Positions 26,814 to 34,336 of a stretch of 64,000 nt of DNA are shown one piece after another. Under the pieces are notes generated by a model. That model was not told where the DNA came from. It did no database searches and worked only from the letters and a program-made list of their open reading frames with translations. Position 1 is the first letter of the stretch. Every line of letters starts with the position of its first letter. Source of the stretch: DATFVJ01 sp035517695 (GTDB lineage: Bacteria > Actinomycetota > Actinomycetes > Streptosporangiales > Streptosporangiaceae). The stretch covers positions 1-64,000 of the forward strand of contig DATIYI010000082.1 in NCBI GenBank assembly GCA_035517695.1. The letters are read 5' to 3'. The position numbers were made by a program, and so were the translations under genes.

Positions 26814-28421
26814 ATGACTGAGCTGAAGCAGTTCAAGCTGCCGGACGTCGGTGAGGGCCTGACCGAGGCCGACATTGTGAAATGGCATGTGCGAACCGGC
26901 GACAAGGTGACGGTGAACCAGACCATCGTCGAGATCGAGACAGCGAAGGCGATAGTCGAACTGCCCTGCCCGTTCGAGGGCGTGGTAGCCGGTCTGCTCG
27001 CCCGCGAAGGCGAGACCGTGGACGTAGGGACGCCGATCATCTCGGTCGACATTTCCGGCGACGCGAGCCAGACCGCGGCGGCCGGACGGCATACTGAACG
27101 GCTGCCGCAAGCCGCGTCGACCTCGGACCGGGCGGGGGCCAGCACTCCCCTTGAGGATCTTGTGCCGTCGCCGCCCGCTGAAGGCGCCGTCGAACCGGGC
27201 ATGCAGGGCAGCCCCACGCCGAAGCAAGAACGGCAGCCCGTGCTCGTGGGCTATGGGGTCAAGCTTGGCGCGACCAGCCGCAGGCCGCGAAAGCCGGGCG
27301 CGGCCGTGTCCGGGCAGGCGCTGCGACGTCCTCCCGCCGGCCCGGCCACGGGTAGCACGGCGCCAGCCGCCGATACCACGGCGCCTGCCCCGGATGACAC
27401 GGCGCCTGCCGTGGATGACACGGTGCCTGCGCGGCCGGCCGGCGCCGGCTCGGAAGACATAGCGCCCGCGCGGCCGGACGGCGCTGGCCCGGCTGGCGCG
27501 ACCGCCAGGGTGGCGGTACTCGCCAAGCCCCCGGTGCGTAAGCTCGCCAGGGAACTCGGAGTCGATCTTGCCAGGGTGGCGGGCACCGGGCCGAGTGGGT
27601 CCATTAGCCGCGCCGACATTCAGGCGGCTGCCGCGGGCGGGACCACGGATGCCGGGCCGAGCCTGATCACGGCCGCGATGCCCGCGTGGGTAGCGCCCGC
27701 CACCACAACGGGGTCCGCTCCACCCGAGGAACGGATCGCGATACGCGGCGTGCGCAAGCACACCGCAGCAGCCGTGGTGGCGAGCGCTTTCACCGCTCCG
27801 CACGTCACCGAATTCCTGCAGATCGACATGACCGCCACCATGGACGCCGTGCAGCGCGTCCGCGCGCTGCCCGAGTTCGCGGACGTACGGGTATCCCCGC
27901 TGGTGTTCGTGGCGAAGGCGGTGCTGCTCGCCGTCGCGCGCAATCCGATGATCAATTCTTCCTGGCACGACGCCACCCAGGAGATCGTGGTCAGGCGCTA
28001 CGTGAATCTTGGCATCGCGACGGCGACCGGACGCGGTCTCATCGTGCCAAACATCAAGGACGCGCACGCGCTGTCGCTGCCCGGGCTTGCCCGTGCGCTC
28101 AGCGCGCTCGCCGAGACCGCGCGGGCTGGCAAGACGCCGCTCACCGACCTGCAGGGCGGCACGATCACGATCACCAACGTCGGGGTTTTCGGGGTGGATT
28201 CCGGGACTCCGATCCTCACCCCCGGCGAGGCGGCGATTCTCGCATTTGGGCAGGTCAGGGACTTGCCGTGGGTACACGATGGTGAGCTCGCCGTACGCAG
28301 GGTCTGCACGCTGGCATTGTCTTTCGACCACCGGATCGTGGACGGCGACCTCGGCTCGGCCGTGCTCCGCGATGTGGGGGCGATGCTGGAGGACCCACTG
28401 CGGATGGTCGCCTGGGCTTGA
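26814..28421 (+). CDS. 2-oxoacid dehydrogenase E2 (dihydrolipoamide acyltransferase)
   Basis: Core acyltransferase that carries the acyl group on lipoate to CoA. It is 535 residues. It has one lipoyl domain at about 1-80 with lipoyl-Lys45 in EIETAKAIVE, then a long Pro/Ala/Asp linker with TAPAxDD repeats. The peripheral-subunit-binding domain follows near 240-275 (VRKLARELGVDLARVAGTGPSG), and the catalytic domain runs from about 300. The catalytic SFDHRIVDGD has His506. No E3 gene is next to it, so lipoamide dehydrogenase must come from elsewhere. Single-lipoyl E2 with this E1 pair fits branched-chain or acetoin-type complexes as well as pyruvate. Confidence 0.94.
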   Translation: MTELKQFKLPDVGEGLTEADIVKWHVRTGDKVTVNQTIVEIETAKAIVELPCPFEGVVAGLLAREGETVDVGTPIISVDISGDASQTAAAGRHTERLPQAASTSDRAGASTPLEDLVPSPPAEGAVEPGMQGSPTPKQERQPVLVGYGVKLGATSRRPRKPGAAVSGQALRRPPAGPATGSTAPAADTTAPAPDDTAPAVDDTVPARPAGAGSEDIAPARPDGAGPAGATARVAVLAKPPVRKLARELGVDLARVAGTGPSGSISRADIQAAAAGGTTDAGPSLITAAMPAWVAPATTTGSAPPEERIAIRGVRKHTAAAVVASAFTAPHVTEFLQIDMTATMDAVQRVRALPEFADVRVSPLVFVAKAVLLAVARNPMINSSWHDATQEIVVRRYVNLGIATATGRGLIVPNIKDAHALSLPGLARALSALAETARAGKTPLTDLQGGTITITNVGVFGVDSGTPILTPGEAAILAFGQVRDLPWVHDGELAVRRVCTLALSFDHRIVDGDLGSAVLRDVGAMLEDPLRMVAWA

Positions 28422-28768
28422 GCCTGGCGCCGCACCTCGGCTGATTTGGGCGCGCGTTGGCGCCCCACACGCGTCCGCTGAGGTACGGCCCGGGCCTCAC
28501 GACGATAAACGTCGTTCGGCCCTGCATCACTAGCATCACCAGGCTCAACTGCCTAGGCCTCGTCCGCTCTGACCCGCCAGCACCTGGCCCCTGACACCCT
28601 GCCGCACCTTTGGGAGCCAGAGAGCGCGCAGGCCCGTCCCGGCCCACGGAGCGCACGTGCGCGTTTGGGCATGATTGGCGCGTCGGAGGGTGGGCAGGGA
28701 CACCTTAGGACTAATGACCCGGCACAATAGGGACGAAGGTCCTGAATCGGACAGTGAGGGGGTTGTGC
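28422..28768. other. spacer after the oxoacid dehydrogenase operon
   Basis: About 350 bases with no recognised gene or strong terminator hairpin. The last 20 bases hold the GAGGGGG ribosome site of the next gene. Confidence 0.4.
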
Positions 28769-29110
28769 ATGCCGCTTCCAGGGCAGGAGTTCTCTCCGTG
28801 TCGCGGCGTCGCGGCGCAAGGCGCAACGCCTGCCGACCGGGCACAGCAGACCGGCGCTCCTGCCGAGAGCACGACACCGGCTGAGGAGTTGCTCGCGGAG
28901 GAACGTGCCAGGATCGGCCGTGACCTTCACGACCTGGTAATCCGCCGCCTGTTCGCGGTCAGCCTGAGGCTGGGAGGGACGCTCGGGATGATCAAGAGCG
29001 AGGAAGCCGCACAGCGGGTGGACGACACGATCGCCGAATTGGACCAGACCATCAAGCTCATCAGGTCGGTCGTGTTCGCCCTTGAGTATCGCTGCCTCCC
29101 GAAGAGCTGA
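28769..29110 (+). CDS. DHp-only (HisKA_3) histidine-kinase fragment protein
   Basis: A 113-residue protein whose residues 38-107 are a dimerisation and phosphoacceptor domain of NarL-type sensor kinases (DevS/LiaS-like). LLAEERARIGRDLHDLVIRRLFA carries the acceptor His54, and the second helix ends DELDQTIKLIRS-like as AELDQTIKLIRSVVFALE. A normal kinase would continue into an ATP-binding HATPase domain, but here the frame stops at once. The ATG at 28769 has GAGGGGG seven bases before it, so the gene looks expressed rather than leftover. It could be a phosphotransfer or dominant-negative partner, or a truncated kinase; the sequence cannot decide. No response regulator lies nearby. Confidence 0.72.
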   Translation: MPLPGQEFSPCRGVAAQGATPADRAQQTGAPAESTTPAEELLAEERARIGRDLHDLVIRRLFAVSLRLGGTLGMIKSEEAAQRVDDTIAELDQTIKLIRSVVFALEYRCLPKS

Positions 29111-29248
29111 CCAACGGGGCAGCCACCAGTCGGGTGGGGGTCCCGCCAGCAAGGCGCGCACCGCCCGCAACGGGCGTCGAACCCTCGCCCCGGCGCGGGT
29201 ATCGTGCGGAGCACAGGTACTGATAGCGGCGTCTGCAGGGAGCTGACC

Positions 29249-30049
29249 GTGGTGAATCAGCTAGGTGCCGGTGCCTCCGGCGGATCCGCCCCGCCTCCCG
29301 ATCGAGCTGAGGTGGTCCTGGCAGAGGCGCGTAAGGCGCTATTCGTCGTGGTCGGCCTCATCGCGGCGATATGGGTGCTCCAGATAGTGAACTGGTCCAG
29401 CCACTACTCGTTCGATACGAGCTATGGGATTATCCCGCGCGACGTGGTCAGGCTGCCAGACATCTTCATCGCGCCGTTCCTGCACGTTTCGTGGAGCCAC
29501 ATCGAGGCCAACTCGGGGCCCTTGTTCGTCTTCGGCTTCCTCGCCGCATACCGGGGAGTGTGGAAATTCGTCGGCGTGACCGTGCTCATCATCATCACCA
29601 GTGGATTGGCTGTCTGGCTGTTCCAGAGCAATAGCGCCACCGTGGGCGCCAGCGGCCTCGTCTTCGGCTATTTCGGCTACGTCGTCGCCCGCGGGCTGAT
29701 CGACCACAATCTCATCGATGCCCTCGTCGCCGTCATGCTAGCGCTGTCTTTCGCCTATCTGCTGACGGTCGCCGTTCCTGGTACCCCGCACGTGAGCTGG
29801 ATCGACCACCTCGGCGGCCTGGTCGGCGGCGTTGCGGGAGGCTGGCTGTTCCGCAGCAGGCGGGGCAAGAGGGTAAGGGCGCCGAAAGATGACGCAGGCA
29901 AAGGAACCGGAAAAGGAAAAGGTGCAGGGCCGGGCAGCGGTTCGGGCACTGGTAAACCGGGCAGTGGCGGAGGCACCCGGCCGCTTCCTGTTGCCGCCGA
30001 CAATCCACGCGCGGACCTGCACAAGGAACTCGGCGAGCTGGGCCTCTAG
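29249..30049 (+). CDS. rhomboid-family intramembrane serine protease
   Basis: A 266-residue membrane protein with about six transmembrane segments between residues 27 and 200. The rhomboid signature is complete: HVSWSHIEANSGPL (His84 and Asn88 in the oxyanion region), Ser135 in GASGLVFG, and His187 in WIDHLGG. The C-terminal 65 residues are a Lys/Gly-rich cytoplasmic tail. Rhomboids cleave transmembrane helices of other proteins; the substrate is unknown. GTG codons at 29249 and 29252 both follow GGGAG and either could start; the frame is open upstream to 29204. It follows the DHp-only gene by 138 bases. Confidence 0.9.
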   Translation: MVNQLGAGASGGSAPPPDRAEVVLAEARKALFVVVGLIAAIWVLQIVNWSSHYSFDTSYGIIPRDVVRLPDIFIAPFLHVSWSHIEANSGPLFVFGFLAAYRGVWKFVGVTVLIIITSGLAVWLFQSNSATVGASGLVFGYFGYVVARGLIDHNLIDALVAVMLALSFAYLLTVAVPGTPHVSWIDHLGGLVGGVAGGWLFRSRRGKRVRAPKDDAGKGTGKGKGAGPGSGSGTGKPGSGGGTRPLPVAADNPRADLHKELGELGL

Positions 30050-30107
30050 CAGAGCTAGGGACCCCGCTTCCGGAGATCTGGGATTTGCCGATGGAAGGAA
30101 GGCGTCC

Positions 30108-30413
30108 ATGTTCCGTCACGTGGTGCTGTTCACCTGGAAGCCAGAGGCGACGCAAGAGCAGCGGAGGTCCGTCCCGGCCGAGTTGCGCAAGCTACCCGGC
30201 CTGATCGCGGAGCTTCGCGGATACGACGTGGGCCCAGACGCCGGAGTCAACAAGGGAAACTACGACTTCGCCGTAGTCGCCGACTTCGACGACAGGTCCG
30301 GCTATCTCGCCTACCGGGATCACCCGGCCCACCGCGCAGTCATCGAGAAGTACATCACGCCTATCGTCGGCAGCCGCGCCGCGGTCCAGTACGAGACCGG
30401 CGCGGGCCCATGA
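30108..30413 (+). CDS. Dabb (stress-responsive A/B barrel) domain protein
   Basis: A 101-residue single-domain protein with the dimeric alpha/beta-barrel pattern: FRHVVLFTWKPEAT at the start, RGYDVGPDAGVNKGNYDFAVVADF in the middle, and AYRDHPAHRAVIEKYI. Members include plant stress proteins and some cyclases, but most bacterial ones have no assigned reaction. The ATG at 30108 follows GGAAGGAAGG. It lies 58 bases after the rhomboid gene on the same strand and may be co-transcribed. Confidence 0.9.
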   Translation: MFRHVVLFTWKPEATQEQRRSVPAELRKLPGLIAELRGYDVGPDAGVNKGNYDFAVVADFDDRSGYLAYRDHPAHRAVIEKYITPIVGSRAAVQYETGAGP

Positions 30414-30532
30414 TCACGCAGCGCGGAATCCGATCAGCCGGGTGTGGCCGTAGGGCGCGCGCCGGTCCGCGCCGCCAAAGATCTGCGAGACATGCCCAGC
30501 CTCGCCCTCGCCCAGCGGGTGCCTTGTGCCCC

Positions 30533-32461
30533 TCAGAACGCCTCCTCAGCTAGTTCCATGAGGTCGAGGGTGGTCTCCTCGGTGATCTGCCGTTCGGTGG
30601 CAAGCCGGGGCAGCACGGTCGCGGCGAAGAAGCGGGCAGCGGCGATCTTCCCCTCATAGAAGGCGCGATCGGCTGCCGTCGCCGTGGTGCCCGCGGTGGC
30701 GCCGAACCCGATCGAGCCGGCCGCGGCAGTGCTGCCTGACCCTCGATCGGGGCCGACCCCATCGAGGCGGGCAAGTGCGATCTCGGCCTGACGGGCGAGC
30801 AGCCAGCCAATCAGCAGGTCGCCGAGCGCCATCAGCAGGCGGGTGGCGTTGAGGCCGACCCGGTAGATCTCGGTCGGCCGCTCGAGCGAGTTGGCGAGGT
30901 AGCCACCCATCGCCTTCACGGTCGCCTCGACTTCGCCCGTTGCGCGGGCGAGGGCGGCACGCTCGGCCTTCAGGCGCCCGTTGCCGCCGTCGGCGGCCGC
31001 GAATTCCTTGATCTGGACGAGCAGGTAGCCGAGCGCGTCGCCGCCGTCACGGACGATCTTGCGGAAGTACAGGTCCATGGCCTGGATCGCCGTGGTTCCC
31101 TCGTACAGGCTGTCGATCTTCGCGTCCCTGATGTACTGCTCGATCGGGTAATCCTGCAGAAAGCCGGATCCACCGAGAGTCTGCAGGGCCACAGTCAGCA
31201 TCTCGTAGGAACGCTCCGACCCGACGCCCTTGACTATCGGCAGCAGCAGGTCATTCACTCTCGCGGAACGCTCGTCAGCGGGGTCGGCGGTGTTGTCGGA
31301 GGCGTCGCCGCCCTGACGCCACGCGGCGACCTGCGCCGCGTCCTGGAAGGTCGCCGTGTAAAGGACCAGCGCACGCAGGCCCTCTGAGTACGCCTTCTGC
31401 AGCATGAGCATGCGGCGCACGTCCGGATGATGGGTGATGGTCACCCGGGGGGCGGCCTTGTCAGTCAACTGGGCGAGATCTGCGCCCTGCACCCGGTTCC
31501 TTGCGTACTCGAGCGCGTTCAGGTAGCCGGTGGACAGGGCGGCGATCGCCTTGGTGCCGACCATCATGCGCGCGTACTCGATGACCTTGAACATCTGCCT
31601 GATGCCGTCGTGCACCCCGCCCACCAGAGTGCCGACCGCGGGGTGGTCAGCGCCGAATGTGAGCTCACACGTGGCGGATGCTTTCAGCCCCATCTTGCGC
31701 TCGACGTTCGTGGCGTAGACACCGTTGCGGCCGGCAAGCGAACCATCCGGGTGAACGAGGAACTTGGGGACGACGAACAGCGATAGGCCCTTGGTGCCCG
31801 GGCTGTGTCCCTCGGGGCGCGCGAGCACCAGATGGAAGATGTTCTCGGTCATATCGTGCTCGGCGCTGGTAATGAAGCGTTTGACGCCCGCTATGTGCCA
31901 GCTTCCGTCTGGCTGCTCGATCGCCGTGGTGCGGCCGGCGCCCACATCAGATCCGGCATCCGGCTCCGTCAGGACCATAGTCGCGCCCCAGCGGTGCTTG
32001 ATCGCAAGTTCCGCGAAGCGCTTCTGCTCGTCTGTGCCGAGTTGCCAGAGCACCGAGGCGAAAAGCGGACCGCCCGAATACATCCACACCGCAGGATTCG
32101 CGCCCATCACGAGTTCCGCGACCGCCCAGCCAAGTGAGCGTGGCACCCCGCTGCCGCCAAGCTCGACCGGCAGATCCAGGAGGTACCACTCGGCGTCCAT
32201 GAAGGTGCGGACCGACCGCCTGATCGCTTCGGGCATAGTGACGTACCCGGTGACCTGATCGAAGACAGGGGGGTGGCGGTCACCTTCCGCGAAGGAGTCA
32301 GCCAGCGGGCCGATGGCGAGCCTGTTCACCTCATTGAGGATCTCCCTGGCCGTCTCCTCATCAAGCTCTGGAAATGGGTTCGCGCCCAGGATTTCCTGGC
32401 GGCGAAGGACCTCGAACAGGTTGAACTCGATGTCGCGCAGGTTGCTCTTGTAATGCCCCAT
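30533..32461 (-). CDS. acyl-CoA dehydrogenase, long form (FadE5-like)
   Basis: FAD-dependent alpha,beta-dehydrogenation of acyl-CoA, the first step of beta-oxidation. At 642 residues it is the long type, with an N-terminal extension and a C-terminal helical domain beyond the usual 400. Flavin and substrate motifs include MVLTEPDAGSDVGA near residue 165, the KRFITSAEHDMTENI loop, and the GGSGFLQDYPIEQYIRDAKI block. The catalytic base is the glutamate of SLYEGTTAIQ. The alanine-rich insertion near residue 590 is not conserved. The ATG at 32461 is the only good start. Two near-identical palindromic sites lie 32-71 bases upstream, so a TetR-type repressor probably controls it. Confidence 0.93.
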   Translation of the reverse strand: MGHYKSNLRDIEFNLFEVLRRQEILGANPFPELDEETAREILNEVNRLAIGPLADSFAEGDRHPPVFDQVTGYVTMPEAIRRSVRTFMDAEWYLLDLPVELGGSGVPRSLGWAVAELVMGANPAVWMYSGGPLFASVLWQLGTDEQKRFAELAIKHRWGATMVLTEPDAGSDVGAGRTTAIEQPDGSWHIAGVKRFITSAEHDMTENIFHLVLARPEGHSPGTKGLSLFVVPKFLVHPDGSLAGRNGVYATNVERKMGLKASATCELTFGADHPAVGTLVGGVHDGIRQMFKVIEYARMMVGTKAIAALSTGYLNALEYARNRVQGADLAQLTDKAAPRVTITHHPDVRRMLMLQKAYSEGLRALVLYTATFQDAAQVAAWRQGGDASDNTADPADERSARVNDLLLPIVKGVGSERSYEMLTVALQTLGGSGFLQDYPIEQYIRDAKIDSLYEGTTAIQAMDLYFRKIVRDGGDALGYLLVQIKEFAAADGGNGRLKAERAALARATGEVEATVKAMGGYLANSLERPTEIYRVGLNATRLLMALGDLLIGWLLARQAEIALARLDGVGPDRGSGSTAAAGSIGFGATAGTTATAADRAFYEGKIAAARFFAATVLPRLATERQITEETTLDLMELAEEAF

Positions 32462-32492
32462 GAAGTGCGTCTCCGGTGTCCCGCGGATATGC

Positions 32493-32532
32493 TACCAGTG
32501 AGTAACAAGTGCTAGGTTACCAGTTAGTAACC
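32493..32532. promoter_or_regulatory. pair of operator-like sites upstream of the acyl-CoA dehydrogenase
   Basis: taccagtgagtaac at 32493-32506 and ggttaccagttagtaacc at 32515-32532 share the core TACCAGTNAGTAAC. The second is a perfect inverted repeat GGTTAC-N6-GTAACC. They lie in the expected promoter zone of the minus-strand gene starting at 32461. The symmetry fits a dimeric TetR/FadR-like repressor; the regulator is not in this window. Confidence 0.65.
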
Positions 32533-32805
32533 GCCCGCGGGCGGTCCAGAGCAGTATTTTGACCACGGCCTGGACCATGGCGCGCGATGTACCCGCGGGC
32601 CAGGTGCGTGTGCGGAGGATCGCCACTTGGCCGGGACAGGCGGTCAGCTGCAGCGCGGCCAGCCGCGGAACGGGACAGTGCGCGGCCTGCAGCAACGCGG
32701 CCAGCCGCGGAGCGGCCAGGCAGCGGACGAATAGCCAGCCCCGGCGGACCTGCACCACGGCCGAGCCCGCCGCGGTGCAGGCGGCTGGAAGGGCAGCCAG
32801 CACTA
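32533..32805. other. G/C-rich spacer with degenerate repeats
   Basis: About 270 bases between two minus-strand genes. Short repeats of the type gcagcgcggccagccgcgga recur two or three times. No gene or terminator was recognised. Confidence 0.4.
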
Positions 32806-33777
32806 TTACTTGAGGATGTTGACCGCGCGGGCCAGCACTAGCGCGACCAGGGCAAGTGAGACAGCGGATTGAGCTGCCATGGTCAGCTTGGCCCACCGGG
32901 CGAGCGGCATCACGTCCGTCGGGCTGAAGGCGGTGGCGTTAGTGAAGGACAGGTAGAGGTAGTCAGCGAAGTAGGGCTCCCAGTCGGGCTTGCTCAGCTT
33001 GGGCTCGGTCATCTGGGGAAACAGGAAGTCCGGATAGGGCGATTTGCCCTCCGCGCGTCTTACCGGGCCGCCGCGGTCGAACTCCCAGTACCACAGCGCG
33101 AACGCGATCACGTTGGTCAGCCAGATCGCCGCGCCAGAACCCAGCAACGATATCGCCTGGTCCGTGCCGGGCTGGCTGTAAACGATCGCCCTGATCAGCA
33201 GGATCCCTGAAGTTGCGTTCGCGATGGTGATCAGGAACGTCACCGCGATGCTGGCCACCGCTACAATTCGTGACCGGCGCTCGATCCGCACCGGGTTGGC
33301 AATGATCAGGCCGATCAGGAGCGCGCCTTCCAAGGCGGGCAGCAGGTACCTGGGCCGCAGCCCGAGCCGGTCGGGCAGGACAAGCTGCAGCCCGATCGCG
33401 GCGATGACCGTCAAGGTAACCGGCCAGCGGGGTTCGCCGCGGGTATGGCGCAGCCAGGCGGGTACGCGTACGCCCTCGGCGCGGTGCACGGCCGCGTGCT
33501 CGGCCCTGCGCAGCATGTCCGCCCACGCCTTCGGCGTCCGCGGCAGCTGAGTGTATCCGCCGGGCGGGCCGGGGATCTCGGTACCGGCTAGGTCCTGCGG
33601 GCCGCCGAGATCCGCCAAGCCGGTCAGATCTTCTGGGCCTGTCCTGCCTTCGGATCCGACCGGATCTTCCTGACGGCCCGGGCCACCCGGCTTACCCGCG
33701 CCCCGTGGATCGGGGCGGCCTGCCGCATGGTCGGGGCCGGGAGGGCCCGCCGCACCCGGCGGGCCTGCGTCCGTCAT
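32806..33777 (-). CDS. multi-pass membrane protein, DUF1345-like
   Basis: A 323-residue protein. The first 105 residues are Pro/Gly/Asp-rich and probably disordered. About six hydrophobic segments follow (near 118-135, 143-160, 172-190, 205-225, 262-280, 295-320). The stretch YFADYLYLSFTNATAFSPTD lies where two-helix potassium channels and DUF1345 proteins have their pore-like loop, but no TVGYG filter is present. I place it near DUF1345 with moderate trust; the function is unknown. The ATG at 33777 begins the Pro/Gly-rich part; a later start at about residue 85 cannot be excluded. Confidence 0.75.
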   Translation of the reverse strand: MTDAGPPGAAGPPGPDHAAGRPDPRGAGKPGGPGRQEDPVGSEGRTGPEDLTGLADLGGPQDLAGTEIPGPPGGYTQLPRTPKAWADMLRRAEHAAVHRAEGVRVPAWLRHTRGEPRWPVTLTVIAAIGLQLVLPDRLGLRPRYLLPALEGALLIGLIIANPVRIERRSRIVAVASIAVTFLITIANATSGILLIRAIVYSQPGTDQAISLLGSGAAIWLTNVIAFALWYWEFDRGGPVRRAEGKSPYPDFLFPQMTEPKLSKPDWEPYFADYLYLSFTNATAFSPTDVMPLARWAKLTMAAQSAVSLALVALVLARAVNILK

Positions 33778-34336
33778 CTGCCCATTGTCACCGGTCAGCT
33801 ACCCCGCCGGGGCCAGCCACCCGGATCTATTCCCGGATTGTGCGTCCTGACGCGGTCAAGGGTGCAGCGATAGGCCCTCGAACACCTTGTTCACCGCGTT
33901 GCACGGCCGTACCCGGCCAGCCCGGCCAGGCGCAGGTCAGGCGCGCGGACTGGGTGGACCGCGGCTCGATTGTCGTCGTCGTTGTCCGTCGCGAAAATGT
34001 CGTCAGGGTAGCTGGCCGCGGGCAGATTCCGCGCGAGCACGCTATTACGGGATCACGCCTGACGCCTTCCACCGCGCCTAGAACCCAAGATCGATGACCG
34101 TAGGCCGCGGCGTCACATCCGGCGCCTAAGGAGGCTACGGATCTTGAACGATGGGCGCCCTCTGCCGCCAGCCGACTACCAGCTGTTATAGGCGAGGTGG
34201 TGAGCAGCAGGGCAAGCTGTGATCGGATCTCGAAGCAACGCGACATGCCGGGAAGCCGAATCTCGTTCTCCGGTAAGCCGAATCTCGTTCTAGAGTGTTC
34301 GGCGGAGCGGGAATTGGATCCAGGTGATCGAGGTGG
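33778..34336. other. divergent intergenic region
   Basis: About 560 bases between divergent genes. Apart from the 17-bp direct repeat at 34253-34291 nothing is recognised. Long open frames on both strands lack motifs. Confidence 0.45.
34253..34291. promoter_or_regulatory. 17-bp direct repeat upstream of the bidomain acyl-CoA dehydrogenase
   Basis: aagccgaatctcgttct occurs at 34253-34269 and 34275-34291. The 22-base spacing is about two helical turns, so a regulator would meet both copies on one face. The reverse strand reads TAGAACGAGATTC, loosely like a KstR steroid-regulon half-site but with mismatches. It ends 45 bases before the start codon. Confidence 0.55.
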
